Both the position numbers and the translations under genes were made by a program. A stretch of DNA of 64,000 nt from Mesorhizobium sp. L-2-11. Its GTDB lineage: Bacteria > Pseudomonadota > Alphaproteobacteria > Rhizobiales > Rhizobiaceae. Location: contig NZ_AP023257.1 in assembly GCF_016756595.1 (NCBI RefSeq), positions 992,001 through 1,056,000 of the forward strand. Reading direction: 5' to 3'. Positions 20,235 through 30,453 of the stretch are shown piece by piece (the first letter of the stretch is position 1; the number at the start of each line of letters is the position of its first letter). The notes below the pieces were generated by a model. That model did no database searches and was not told the origin of the DNA. It was given only the letters and a program-made list of their open reading frames with translations.

Positions 20235-21269
20235 TCAGACCGCAGGCGGGCTCAGCCGGGCAAAACCCTCCTGCCGGCGATACGGAAAATATGGATAGGC
20301 TGCGGTCACCGCGCTTGCCGCGTCGAGTGTCTTGATCTGGTCTGATGTCAATGACCAACCGACGGCGCCGAGGTTCTGGCGCAGCTGATCCTCGTTGCGC
20401 GCGCCAATTATGACGGAGGCGACGGTCGGCCGCTGCAGCAACCAGTTGATGGCGATCTGCGGCACGGTCTTGCCGGTTTCGCTGGCCACGGCTTCGAGCG
20501 CATCGACAACCCTGTAGAGCAACTCGTCTTCGACCGGCGGCCCGAAGCTTGCGGTGTCGTGCAGCCGGCTTTTTTCCGGCAGTGGCTCGCCGCGGCGGAT
20601 TTTTCCGGTCAGGCGGCCCCAGCCGAGCGGGCTCCACACCAGCGCGCCAACGCCTTGGTCGAGGCCGAGCGGCATCAACTCCCATTCATAGTCGCGCCCG
20701 ACCAGCGAATAATAGACCTGATGGGCGACGTAGCGCGGGTAGCCGTGCTTGTCCGCCAGGCCGAGCGATTTCATCACCTGCCAGCCGGAAAAGTTGGAGA
20801 CGCCGACATAGCGCAGCTTGCCGGCGCGCACGAGACTGTCCAGCGTCGACAGTACCTCCTCGATCGGCGTTGCGGCATCGAAAGCATGCAGCTGCAGCAG
20901 GTCGATGTAATCGGTGCCGAGACGCTTCAGCGCGTCCTCGACCGCATTGATGAGGCGCGAACGGGAGGAGCCGGCATCGTTGGGTCCGTCGCCCATCGGC
21001 AGCGAGGTCTTGGTCGAGATCAGCACGGCGTCACGGCGGCCCTTGATCGCCGCGCCGAGCACTTCCTCGGAGGCGCCGTTCGAGTAGACGTCGGCGGTGT
21101 CGAACAGGTTGACGCCGGCCTCCAGGCAGATGTCGAGCAGCCGCCGCGCTTCCGTCGCATCGCTGTTGCCCCAGGCGCCGAACAGCGGCCCCGAACCGCC
21201 GAAAGTTCCAGCGCCGAACGAGAGCGCCGGGACCTTCAGGCCCGAGGCGCCAAGACGTCGATAATCCAT
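20235..21269 (-). CDS. Aldo/keto reductase
   Basis: A 344-residue NADPH-dependent oxidoreductase with a TIM-barrel fold. It begins MDYRRLGASGLKVPALSFG, has the active-site Asp-Tyr region NLFDTADVYSNGASEEVLG, the Lys region RRDAVLISTKTSL, the His region DYIDLLQLHAFD and the cofactor region VASVIIGARNEDQL. It resembles the YajO/tas-like group acting on aldehydes or sugars. AGGAG precedes ATG 21269. The gene lies 39 bp downstream of an MFS gene on the same strand and probably forms an operon with it under the divergent LysR regulator. The natural substrate is unknown. Confidence 0.88.
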   Translation of the reverse strand: MDYRRLGASGLKVPALSFGAGTFGGSGPLFGAWGNSDATEARRLLDICLEAGVNLFDTADVYSNGASEEVLGAAIKGRRDAVLISTKTSLPMGDGPNDAGSSRSRLINAVEDALKRLGTDYIDLLQLHAFDAATPIEEVLSTLDSLVRAGKLRYVGVSNFSGWQVMKSLGLADKHGYPRYVAHQVYYSLVGRDYEWELMPLGLDQGVGALVWSPLGWGRLTGKIRRGEPLPEKSRLHDTASFGPPVEDELLYRVVDALEAVASETGKTVPQIAINWLLQRPTVASVIIGARNEDQLRQNLGAVGWSLTSDQIKTLDAASAVTAAYPYFPYRRQEGFARLSPPAV

Positions 21270-21308
21270 CTTTTTTCTCCTGTGATGTCTAAGGGGTTCG
21301 TCAGTTTG

Positions 21309-22487
21309 CTACGAGCGGGCAGATGCCGGTTCTCCAAGCGTCGGGCGATCGAGGCGCAGCGCCAGCGCCGCCACGGCGAGCGCCGAGAGCGGCAGCAGGG
21401 CGGCGACCCAGGTGACGGCGCCAAGGCCGGGGCCATGGGCGATGATCATGCCGCCGAGCCAGGCGCCGGCGGCGTTGCCGAGGTTGAAGGCGGCGATGTT
21501 GAAGGACGAGGCGAGGCTTTGGCCGGCGCCTTCAGCCTTTTCCAGCACCCACATCTGCAGCGGCGCTACGGTGGCGAAGGCGGCGGCGCCGAGCAGGCCG
21601 ACATAGATGACGGCCATCGCCCGGCTGTGCAGGGCGAAGGTCATCGTGCCGAGCACCAGCGCCAGCACAACGAGACTGCCGAGGACGGAAGGCACCAGCC
21701 AGCGGTCGGCGAACTTGCCGCCGGCGAGATTACCGGCGATGAGGCCGCCGCCGAAGACAAGCAGGATCGGCGACACCGCTGCTTCCGCAAAACCGGTGAT
21801 CTCGGTCAGCAAGGGGGCGATATAGGTGAAGACGGCGAAGACACCGGCATAGCCCAGTACGGTGACGGCGAAGCCAAGCAGAACCGGCGCGCGGCCGAGC
21901 ACGGCGAGATCGCCGCGCAGGTCGCTCTTTTCCAGCGCTGCCGGGCTGCGCGGCACCAGCAGGAGAATGATGGCGAAGGCGACGATGCCGACCAGGGTTA
22001 CCGCCCAGAAGGTCGCCCGCCAGCCGAAGGCCTGACCGAGCCAGGTGCCGAAGGGCACGCCGAGGATATTGGCGATGGTCAGGCCGGTGAACATCAGGGC
22101 GATCGCCGAGGCCTTTTTGTTGGGAGCCACCAGCCCGGTCGCAACGACCGAACCAACGCCGAAGAAGGTGCCGTGGGCGAAGGCGGTCAGCACGCGGGCA
22201 GCCATCAGCGTCCAGTAGTCGGGGGCCAGCGCGCAGGCGAGGTTGCCCAGCGTGAAGACCGCCATCAGCGCCAGAAGCACGGTCTTGCGCGGCCAGCGGC
22301 CGGTGGCGATCGTCAGCAGCGGCGCGCCGATGACGACGCCCAGCGCATAGCCGGAGATCAGCTGGCCGGCGGTCGAAATCGAGACGCCGAGATCGGTGCT
22401 GACGTCGAGCAGCAGGCCCATGATGACGAATTCGGTGACACCGATGCCGAACGCACCGGCGGCGAGAGCATAAAGAGCAAGAGGCAT
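21309..22487 (-). CDS. MFS transporter, DHA1 (AraJ-like) efflux family
   Basis: A 392-residue inner-membrane carrier with about 12 hydrophobic segments. The N-terminal LYALAAGAFGIGVTEFVIMG and the loop LLTIATGRWPRKTVLL are typical of the DHA1 sugar or drug efflux group that includes AraJ and YdhP. Start ATG 22487 places the first membrane helix at the very N-terminus; an extension to 22622 would add 45 basic residues and overlap the LysR promoter. It precedes the aldo/keto reductase in the same orientation and is divergent from the LysR gene by 137 bp, which suggests LysR-controlled export or stress defence. The substrate is unknown. Confidence 0.85.
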   Translation of the reverse strand: MPLALYALAAGAFGIGVTEFVIMGLLLDVSTDLGVSISTAGQLISGYALGVVIGAPLLTIATGRWPRKTVLLALMAVFTLGNLACALAPDYWTLMAARVLTAFAHGTFFGVGSVVATGLVAPNKKASAIALMFTGLTIANILGVPFGTWLGQAFGWRATFWAVTLVGIVAFAIILLLVPRSPAALEKSDLRGDLAVLGRAPVLLGFAVTVLGYAGVFAVFTYIAPLLTEITGFAEAAVSPILLVFGGGLIAGNLAGGKFADRWLVPSVLGSLVVLALVLGTMTFALHSRAMAVIYVGLLGAAAFATVAPLQMWVLEKAEGAGQSLASSFNIAAFNLGNAAGAWLGGMIIAHGPGLGAVTWVAALLPLSALAVAALALRLDRPTLGEPASARS

Positions 22488-22624
22488 CGCGGTTCCCACT
22501 TCGATGACAGCAGTTTTGACGACAGGACGCCGTATCCTCCTGCGCCCCGACGGGGAAGATCGTGTTGCCATGTGCTGTGAACCAGCCTTGCGTCGGGCAC
22601 ATTGTCTGTGAAATAGATTCACGA

Positions 22625-23533
22625 ATGGCGAGGCCTGACATCAACCGCTCCGGCGAGATCGAAGTGTTTGTCCGTGTCGTCGAAGCGGGCAGTTTTTCGG
22701 CTGCGGCGCGGATGCTGCGGATGACACCGTCGGCGGTAAGCAAGCTGATTGCGCGGCTTGAGGCCCGGCTTGGCGCGCGGCTGATCAGCCGTTCGACGCG
22801 CAAGCTGCAATTGACTCCAGAAGGCGCGGCCTTCTTCGACAGCGGCATGCGCATCCTGGCCGACATGGCGGCAGCCGAGCGCGAGGCGGCGGCCGGTGCT
22901 GCGCCACGCGGCCGGCTAAGGGTCAACAGCTACGTGCCGTTCGGGCAGCACCGGCTGATCCCGCTCTTGCCGCGCTTTCTCGAACGCTATCCGGAAATCG
23001 CCGTCGATCTGGTTTTGACCGACAATGTCATCGACCTGATGGAGGAGCGCGCCGATGTCGCGATCCGCGCCGGACCGCTCGGCGAATCACGTTTGGTGGC
23101 GCGCAAGCTCGGGCAGAGCCGGCTGGTCGTCGTCGCCGCGCCATCCTACATCCGGACGCATGGCGCGCTCCAAACGCCGGCCGATCTCGATCGTCACAAC
23201 CGGATGGGCTTCTGCTTCGTTCGCCACGTCGACGGCTGGCCCTTCGTCGGTGCGGCCGGCGAGGTCGTTCTCGTCCCGATCACCGGAAATGCGCTGGTCA
23301 GCGACGGCGAGGCGATGCGGCTGATGGCGCTTTCGGGCACTGGCATCGCCCGGCTGGCGCGCTGGCATGTCGAGCCCGACATCGCCGCCGGCCGGCTGGT
23401 CCCGCTTCTGGAGGACTTCAACCCTGGCGACGAGGAGCTTACCCACGCTGTTTACGTCGGCCAGGGCAAACATTTGCCGGCGCGAGTGCGGGCCTTTCTC
23501 GACTTTCTGGTCGAGACGGTCCGGCTGAGCTGA
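22625..23533 (+). CDS. LysR-family transcriptional regulator
   Basis: A 302-residue regulator. The winged HTH is at the N-terminus (EIEVFVRVVEAGSFSAAARM, then TPSAVSKLIARLEARLGARL and STRKLQLTPEG). A periplasmic-binding-protein-like effector domain follows from about residue 95. ATG 22625 (MARPDIN) gives the usual short lead into the HTH; the longer frame from 22562 does not. It is divergent from the MFS/aldo-keto reductase pair, the classic LysR arrangement, so it probably controls them. It converges on the second aldo/keto reductase gene across a 49-bp gap with a terminator. Confidence 0.9.
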   Translation: MARPDINRSGEIEVFVRVVEAGSFSAAARMLRMTPSAVSKLIARLEARLGARLISRSTRKLQLTPEGAAFFDSGMRILADMAAAEREAAAGAAPRGRLRVNSYVPFGQHRLIPLLPRFLERYPEIAVDLVLTDNVIDLMEERADVAIRAGPLGESRLVARKLGQSRLVVVAAPSYIRTHGALQTPADLDRHNRMGFCFVRHVDGWPFVGAAGEVVLVPITGNALVSDGEAMRLMALSGTGIARLARWHVEPDIAAGRLVPLLEDFNPGDEELTHAVYVGQGKHLPARVRAFLDFLVETVRLS

Positions 23534-23545
23534 GCCCAAAAAAGA

Positions 23546-23567
23546 TCGGGAGCCCGCCGGCTCCCGA
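23546..23567 (-). terminator. Rho-independent terminator of the second aldo/keto reductase gene
   Basis: Perfect 9-bp arms tcgggagcc (23546-23554) and ggctcccga (23559-23567) with a 4-base loop. Read on the minus strand the stem is followed by tcttttttggg, a good U-tract, so it terminates the minus-strand gene; the plus-strand LysR gene lacks a T-run after it. Confidence 0.75.
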
Positions 23568-23582
23568 AATCGAAGATGAGAT

Positions 23583-24632
23583 TTACTTTTTCGGCGCAAA
23601 GGGCGCCGGACGCCGGCCAGCCGCCTGGCGCTCGAGCATCCAGGCCGGATATTCGGATGGCAGCGCGCTGACCTCGTCGAGACGAGCAAGATCGTCGCTG
23701 TCGAGCTTCAACTCGGTGGCGGCAAGGTTCTGTTCGAGCTGCTCCATGCGGCTGGCGCCGATGATCACGCTCATCACAAAAGGCTTGGCCAGCACATAGC
23801 CAAGCGCTACCGTGGCGACGCTGACGCCGTGCTTGCCGGCGATCTCGCGCATGGCGGCGACCGCCGCCCAGGCGCGGTCTTCATTGACCGGCGGGAAATT
23901 GAAGCTGGCGCGGCGGCCCTCGCCATTGCCGGGCGCGCCGGGCCCGTATTTGCCGGAAAGCAGCCCGCCCGCCATCGGCGACCAGACCATCAGCCCAAGC
24001 TTCTCCTCGTCGAGCAACGGAACGATCTCGCGCTCCAGATCGCGGCCGGCGATCGAATAGTAGGACTGGACCGTCTCAAAACGGGCAAAGCCCTTGCGTT
24101 CGGCGATGCCCAATGCCTTGGCGATGCGCCAGGCCGCCCAGTTCGAGACGCCGACATACCGGACCTTGCCGCTGGCAACCAGATCGTCGAGCGCCCGCAG
24201 CGTCTCGTCGATCGGCGTCACCGCGTCGGTGCCGTGCAGCTGGTAGAGATCGATATGGTCCAGTTGCAGCCGCTCCAGACTGCCCTCGACCGAATCCATG
24301 ATGTGGCCGCGCGAGGAGCCGCGCTGGTTCGGGCCGTCGCCCATGGCGCCATGGACCTTGGTGGCGATGACCACGTCCTGCCGCTTGATGCCGAGATTGC
24401 GCAGCGACTGGCCGAGAAGCCGTTCCGATACGCCGAAGGAATAGACATCCGCCGTGTCGAAGAAATTGATGCCGGCGGCGAGCGAGCGCTGGACGATCCT
24501 GTCGACGCCATCCTGGTCGAGGCTGGCGATCAGGCCCCATTGGTTGTTTTGCTCGGCGGCGCCGAAGGTCATGGTGCCGAGACAAAGTTCGGAGACAAAC
24601 ATCCCCGTGTTTCCAAGTTGACTATAACGCAT
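23583..24632 (-). CDS. Aldo/keto reductase
   Basis: A 349-residue member of the aldo/keto reductase superfamily, distinct from the one at 20235. It begins MRYSQLGNTGMFVSELCLG and shows INFFDTADVYSFGVSERLLG (Asp and Tyr of the active site), VVIATKVHGAMGDGP (Lys), DHIDLYQLHGTDA (His) and SVIIGASRMEQLEQNL (cofactor). It is probably NADPH dependent with an unknown aldehyde or ketone substrate. ATG 24632 was chosen since the family begins at this MRYSQLG; the frame remains open to 24695. A terminator follows the stop. The 135 bp upstream, before the vapC stop, must contain its promoter. Confidence 0.88.
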   Translation of the reverse strand: MRYSQLGNTGMFVSELCLGTMTFGAAEQNNQWGLIASLDQDGVDRIVQRSLAAGINFFDTADVYSFGVSERLLGQSLRNLGIKRQDVVIATKVHGAMGDGPNQRGSSRGHIMDSVEGSLERLQLDHIDLYQLHGTDAVTPIDETLRALDDLVASGKVRYVGVSNWAAWRIAKALGIAERKGFARFETVQSYYSIAGRDLEREIVPLLDEEKLGLMVWSPMAGGLLSGKYGPGAPGNGEGRRASFNFPPVNEDRAWAAVAAMREIAGKHGVSVATVALGYVLAKPFVMSVIIGASRMEQLEQNLAATELKLDSDDLARLDEVSALPSEYPAWMLERQAAGRRPAPFAPKK

Positions 24633-24767
24633 GGTGCGGCTCCGAAAAGTTTCGAATAACCCTGTCGATATAGGAACGATACGTTTCGTTTCCACTTGTT
24701 GGCGTAGCGGCCTGGAGGTTTCTGGACCAAGTTCCGCGACCCGACGATCCGTCGTAGTGGGGAACGT

Positions 24768-25169
24768 TCAGATTGTCCAAGGATTGAGGACCGTCACCCC
24801 GGTATCGTCGAAGTCGGTGACGTTGCGCGTAACCAGAATGAGGTCGTGGACAAAAGCTGTGGCGGCGATCAGCGTGTCGGCGCTGCCGCGTGTGCGGCCA
24901 GCCGAAATGCGACCCCACGACAACGCTACTTCTTCAGTAACCGCAAGGATGCGGTCGGCATTGTCGCGCCGAAGCTCTCGCAACCACAGATCGAGGCGTG
25001 TTGCCCGTTCGGGATCGACCTTGCGCAGCTTGACGATCCCGCGTTCGATCTCCCCAAGCGTGATGACACTGAGATTGACCGAAGCCGGATCCACCGAAGC
25101 CAGCCAGGCGGTCGGATTGGGCAAGCGTCGTTCCACATCCGAAACTATGTTCGTGTCGAGCAGGTACAT
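24768..25169 (-). CDS. vapC: VapC-type PIN-domain toxin (ribonuclease)
   Basis: A 133-residue PIN-domain protein. The acidic catalytic residues are visible: Asp5 in MYLLDTNIVSD, Glu in SVITLGEIERGI, Asp in TRGSADTLIAATA and Asp in LVTRNVTDFDDTGV. VapC toxins are Mg-dependent endoribonucleases, commonly cutting tRNA or rRNA, held inactive by the cognate antitoxin. Start and antitoxin stop overlap by one base (TGATG at 25169), so the pair is translationally coupled. The pair stands alone between an aldo/keto reductase gene and yggS, typical of laterally acquired modules, though base composition gives no clear sign of recent transfer. Confidence 0.9.
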   Translation of the reverse strand: MYLLDTNIVSDVERRLPNPTAWLASVDPASVNLSVITLGEIERGIVKLRKVDPERATRLDLWLRELRRDNADRILAVTEEVALSWGRISAGRTRGSADTLIAATAFVHDLILVTRNVTDFDDTGVTVLNPWTI

Positions 25170-25423
25170 CAGAGGTCGATGTCGCGGATCATTGTATCCG
25201 AGCGACGGTTGACCTCCTCGGCGAAATCATCATCCCAGACGGGACCGGTCAGAAGATATTCTGCCAGTGACTTCCTTTTTCCCGACAAGCGGTCATAGTC
25301 TTCGGCAGAAAGCACCACGGCCGCGCGCTTGCCACGCAGGGTCACCGTCTGCGGCCCCTCGCTGCGCGCGCGCTGAACCACTTTGGAAAAGTTGTTTTTC
25401 GCATCCTGAAGATGCCAGGCCAT
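25169..25423 (-). CDS. Phd/YefM-type antitoxin of the vapC toxin
   Basis: An 84-residue antitoxin. The N-terminal Phd/YefM DNA-binding part reads MAWHLQDAKNNFSKVVQRAR and VTLRGKRAAVVLSAEDYDRL. The C-terminal part (SLAEYLLTGPVWDDDFAEEV) is acidic and should wrap the toxin. This pairing of a Phd-like antitoxin with a PIN toxin is common. The ATG has no strong Shine-Dalgarno, but a consensus promoter and a perfect palindrome lie directly upstream (25430-25473), which supports self-repression by the toxin-antitoxin complex. Confidence 0.9.
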   Translation of the reverse strand: MAWHLQDAKNNFSKVVQRARSEGPQTVTLRGKRAAVVLSAEDYDRLSGKRKSLAEYLLTGPVWDDDFAEEVNRRSDTMIRDIDL

Positions 25424-25429
25424 GGCTGC

Positions 25430-25473
25430 TAGCTAGCTTGGCTAGCTATAATCCTGACGAGCCCGACTATCAA
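25430..25473 (-). promoter_or_regulatory. vapBC promoter with palindromic operator
   Basis: On the minus strand the -35 box TTGATA (25473-25468) is 17 bases from the -10 box TATAGC (25450-25445), giving a leader of about 15 nt. A perfect inverted repeat tagctagc / gctagcta (25430-25437 and 25441-25448, 3-base centre) overlaps the -10 box. This is the position expected for autoregulation by the antitoxin or the toxin-antitoxin complex. Confidence 0.7.
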
Positions 25474-25509
25474 GGCTGATCGCTAAATTGCCGCCAAACG
25501 AAATGTCCG

Positions 25510-26172
25510 CTAGCGGCTGCCGAAGATCGCCGAGCCGACCCTGACGCTGGTTGCGCCGAAGGCGATCGCGGTTTCGTAGTCGCCGGACATGCCCATCGAA
25601 AGCTCCTCCACCCCTGCCTCCGCGCTGAGCTTTTCCAGCAGCGCGAAATGCGGGCCGGGGTTCTCGTCGGCCGGCGGGATGCACATCAGGCCCTCGATGG
25701 CGAGGCCATGGACCTCGCGGCAGCGCGTAACGAAGGGTACGGCTTCGCGCGGTTCGATGCCGGCTTTTTGTGGTTCCGAGCCGGTGTTGACCTGAACATA
25801 GAGTTTTGGCGACCGGCCTTGTCTGGCGATTTCCTTGGCGAGTTCGGCGGCGATCTTTTCGCGATCGACCGTCTCGATGACGTCGAACAGCGCGACCGCT
25901 TCCTTCGCCTTGTTCGATTGCAGCGGACCGATCAGATGCAGCTCGATGTCGGGGAAGGCTTGCTTCAGCGCCGGCCATTTGGCTTGTGCTTCCTGGACGC
26001 GGTTCTCGCCGAAGACGCGCTGCCCGGCCTCGATGACCGGGCGGATATCGTTTGAGCTGAAGGTCTTCGAGACCGCGACCAGCGCCACCGCGCCGGCTTG
26101 ACGTCTTGCCTCGCGCTCGGCGGCGGCGATCCTCGCCTTGACCGTGAAATACTGTTCGACGGCGCTCGCCAT
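25510..26172 (-). CDS. yggS: YggS-family pyridoxal-phosphate homeostasis protein
   Basis: A 220-residue PLP-binding protein of the YggS/PLPBP family, which helps keep free PLP and amino-acid pools balanced and has no known enzymatic reaction. The PLP lysine is in LVAVSKTFSSNDI; other family motifs are VFGENRVQEAQAKW, ELHLIGPLQSNKAKEA, YVQVNTGSEPQKAGI, LSMGMSGDYETAIAFGA and VRVGSAIFG. ATG 26172 gives the usual length; the frame is open to 26247 without family support. It is divergent from leuS over 147 bp. Confidence 0.93.
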   Translation of the reverse strand: MASAVEQYFTVKARIAAAEREARRQAGAVALVAVSKTFSSNDIRPVIEAGQRVFGENRVQEAQAKWPALKQAFPDIELHLIGPLQSNKAKEAVALFDVIETVDREKIAAELAKEIARQGRSPKLYVQVNTGSEPQKAGIEPREAVPFVTRCREVHGLAIEGLMCIPPADENPGPHFALLEKLSAEAGVEELSMGMSGDYETAIAFGATSVRVGSAIFGSR

Positions 26173-26319
26173 GCCTATATCCGTCCCTAAGTTTCTATCC
26201 TCACCGGGGCGTCGCAGTTGACGGGTCCGGCAATCCATGGTGAACACCGCGACGACATTTACCTCGACCGCCGGGCATGTCCGGCTGTTCGCGCATGCTT
26301 TTTAAGTGAAAAACACCCG

Positions 26320-28930
<2,611 letters not shown>

Positions 28931-28944
<14 letters not shown>

Positions 28945-29518
28945 TCCGAGGAAGACAGAAGTGACGCATTTGCTGCGCCGTGCCACGCTGTATGGCCTGG
29001 TCGCTTCGGTTGCGCTGGTTTCGGCCTGCACGGTGCGCCCGCTCTATTCGAGCGCGCCGCTGTCGGCCGGCTCGCAAGTCGGCGCTGCTGCCGAACTCGG
29101 GTCCATTTCGGTCAAGCCGGTCAACACCCGCTACGCCCAGCAGGTCCGCAACAATCTGATTTTCGCGCTCGGCCAGGGTGCGGGCGAGCCGGCGTCGCCC
29201 GCCTATTCGCTCGATCTCGGCGTTACCGAACTTGTTGAATCCGCTGCAAATGTGCAGGTCACGACCGATGACGACGAACCAACCGCGGGCACGGTGACAC
29301 TGACCGCGAACTATGTGCTGACCGACGCCAAGACCGGCAAGACGATCGCGACCGGCAGGCGCTCGATAGCGTCGTCCTACGACCGGCCCCGTCAGGAGTT
29401 TGCCACCTATCGGGCGCAGATCGATGCCGAGAACCGCGCGGCGCGCGAACTGGCGGAGCTGCTGCGCCTGTCGATCGCCCAGGATCTGGTCAAGCACGGC
29501 AAGACGGTGGCGGGTTAA
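28931..29518 (+). CDS. lptE: LPS-assembly lipoprotein LptE
   Basis: A 195-residue outer-membrane lipoprotein that plugs the LptD barrel and helps place lipopolysaccharide on the cell surface. The N-terminal signal ends with the lipobox LVSAC (Cys about residue 33), followed by TVRPLYSS, the usual LptE start of the mature part. Family similarity is also seen in [17 protein letters not shown] and [19 protein letters not shown]. It overlaps leuS. In many proteobacteria holA follows; here a terminator and the oppositely oriented fsa gene come next instead. Confidence 0.88.
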
Positions 29519-29561
29519 ACTTTTCGGCTGAATCGAGACGTTCCGGTTATCCCTGGCGCAG

Positions 29562-29588
29562 AAAAAGGCCGATTGCTCGGCCTTTTTT
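29562..29588. terminator. Bidirectional Rho-independent terminator between lptE and fsa
   Basis: The sequence aaaaaggccg, a 6-base loop, then cggcctttttt (29562-29588) forms a GC stem flanked by A and T runs. It therefore works in both directions and serves leuS-lptE on the plus strand and fsa on the minus strand. Confidence 0.9.
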
Positions 29589-29610
29589 GCGGGAACGCGA
29601 CGTCTTGATT

Positions 29611-30264
29611 TCAGCCGATTTTCTGGCCGGTCTTGGCCCAGTCGGCGAGGAACTGCTCCAGGCCCTTGTCGGTCAGCGGGTGCTTGACCAGCGCCTTCAG
29701 CGTCGCCGGCGGCGCGGTGATGACGTCGGCGCCTATCAATGCAGCCTGCTTGACGTGGTTCACCGTGCGCACCGAGGCGGTCAGGATCTCGGTCTGGAAA
29801 TCATAATTGTCGTAGATGGTGCGGATGTCCGAGATCAGTTCCATGCCGTCCCAGCCGCTGTCGTCGATGCGGCCGACGAAGGGCGAAATGAAGGAGGCGC
29901 CGGCCTTGGCGGCGAGCAGCGCCTGGGTGGCCGAGAAGCACAGCGTGACATTGACCATGCGGCCGTCCGAGCGGATGTCCTTGCAGGCCCTCAGGCCGTC
30001 GAGCGTCAGCGGCACTTTTATGCAGACATTGTCGGCGATCCTGGCCAGGATATTGGCCTCGGCCATCATGTCCTTGTATTCGGTGGCGACGACTTCGGCC
30101 GAGACCGGGCCCTTGACGATCTCGCAGATTTCTCTGGTCACGTCGGCGATCTTGCCGCCGGATTTGAGGATCAGCGAAGGATTGGTGGTAACGCCGTCGA
30201 GCAGCCCCAAATCGTTCAGCTCACGGATTTCCTTGACGTCGGCGGTGTCGACAAAAAATTTCAT
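29611..30264 (-). CDS. fsa: Fructose-6-phosphate aldolase / transaldolase-like protein
   Basis: A 217-residue small transaldolase (TalC/FSA-type). It begins [20 protein letters not shown] and shows [13 protein letters not shown] and the Schiff-base Lys83 in [11 protein letters not shown], with [16 protein letters not shown] later. Family members either transfer dihydroxyacetone in the pentose phosphate pathway or split fructose-6-phosphate; sequence alone does not decide which. AGGAG precedes ATG 30264. It lies back to back with priA, a context known in rhizobia, separated by 189 bp that hold the composite B repeat. Confidence 0.92.
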   Translation of the reverse strand: MKFFVDTADVKEIRELNDLGLLDGVTTNPSLILKSGGKIADVTREICEIVKGPVSAEVVATEYKDMMAEANILARIADNVCIKVPLTLDGLRACKDIRSDGRMVNVTLCFSATQALLAAKAGASFISPFVGRIDDSGWDGMELISDIRTIYDNYDFQTEILTASVRTVNHVKQAALIGADVITAPPATLKALVKHPLTDKGLEQFLADWAKTGQKIG

Positions 30265-30287
30265 GACGGTCTCCTGAAGATTTTTAT

Positions 30288-30402
30288 CGCATCGGCCCGA
30301 AAATCGAATCGATTTTCGGCAAGCACGATGCGAGGTTTAAAGTTCTAGAGCGTACTTTGTGCGTCCGGATGGACGCACGTCGCTCTAGTGCATGTCATGC
30401 AC
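30288..30402. repeat. Composite B-type hairpin element
   Basis: Three palindromes lie in a row. B1 (30288-30332) is built round ccgaaaatcga and atcgattttcgg. B2 (30345-30388) runs from ctagagcg to cgctctag round gtgcgtccggatggacgcac. The third is gtgcatgtcatgcac (30388-30402). B1 and B2 are joined by aggtttaaagtt. In reverse complement the B2-spacer-B1 order and the aacttt spacer match the insert inside A copy 3 at 58492-58592. The element occupies most of the divergent fsa/priA gap. Confidence 0.75.
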
Positions 30403-30453
30403 CTCTGGGGTCGGACTTTGATCTAGACGAAAGTCGGGGCAAGGTCACGCCTC

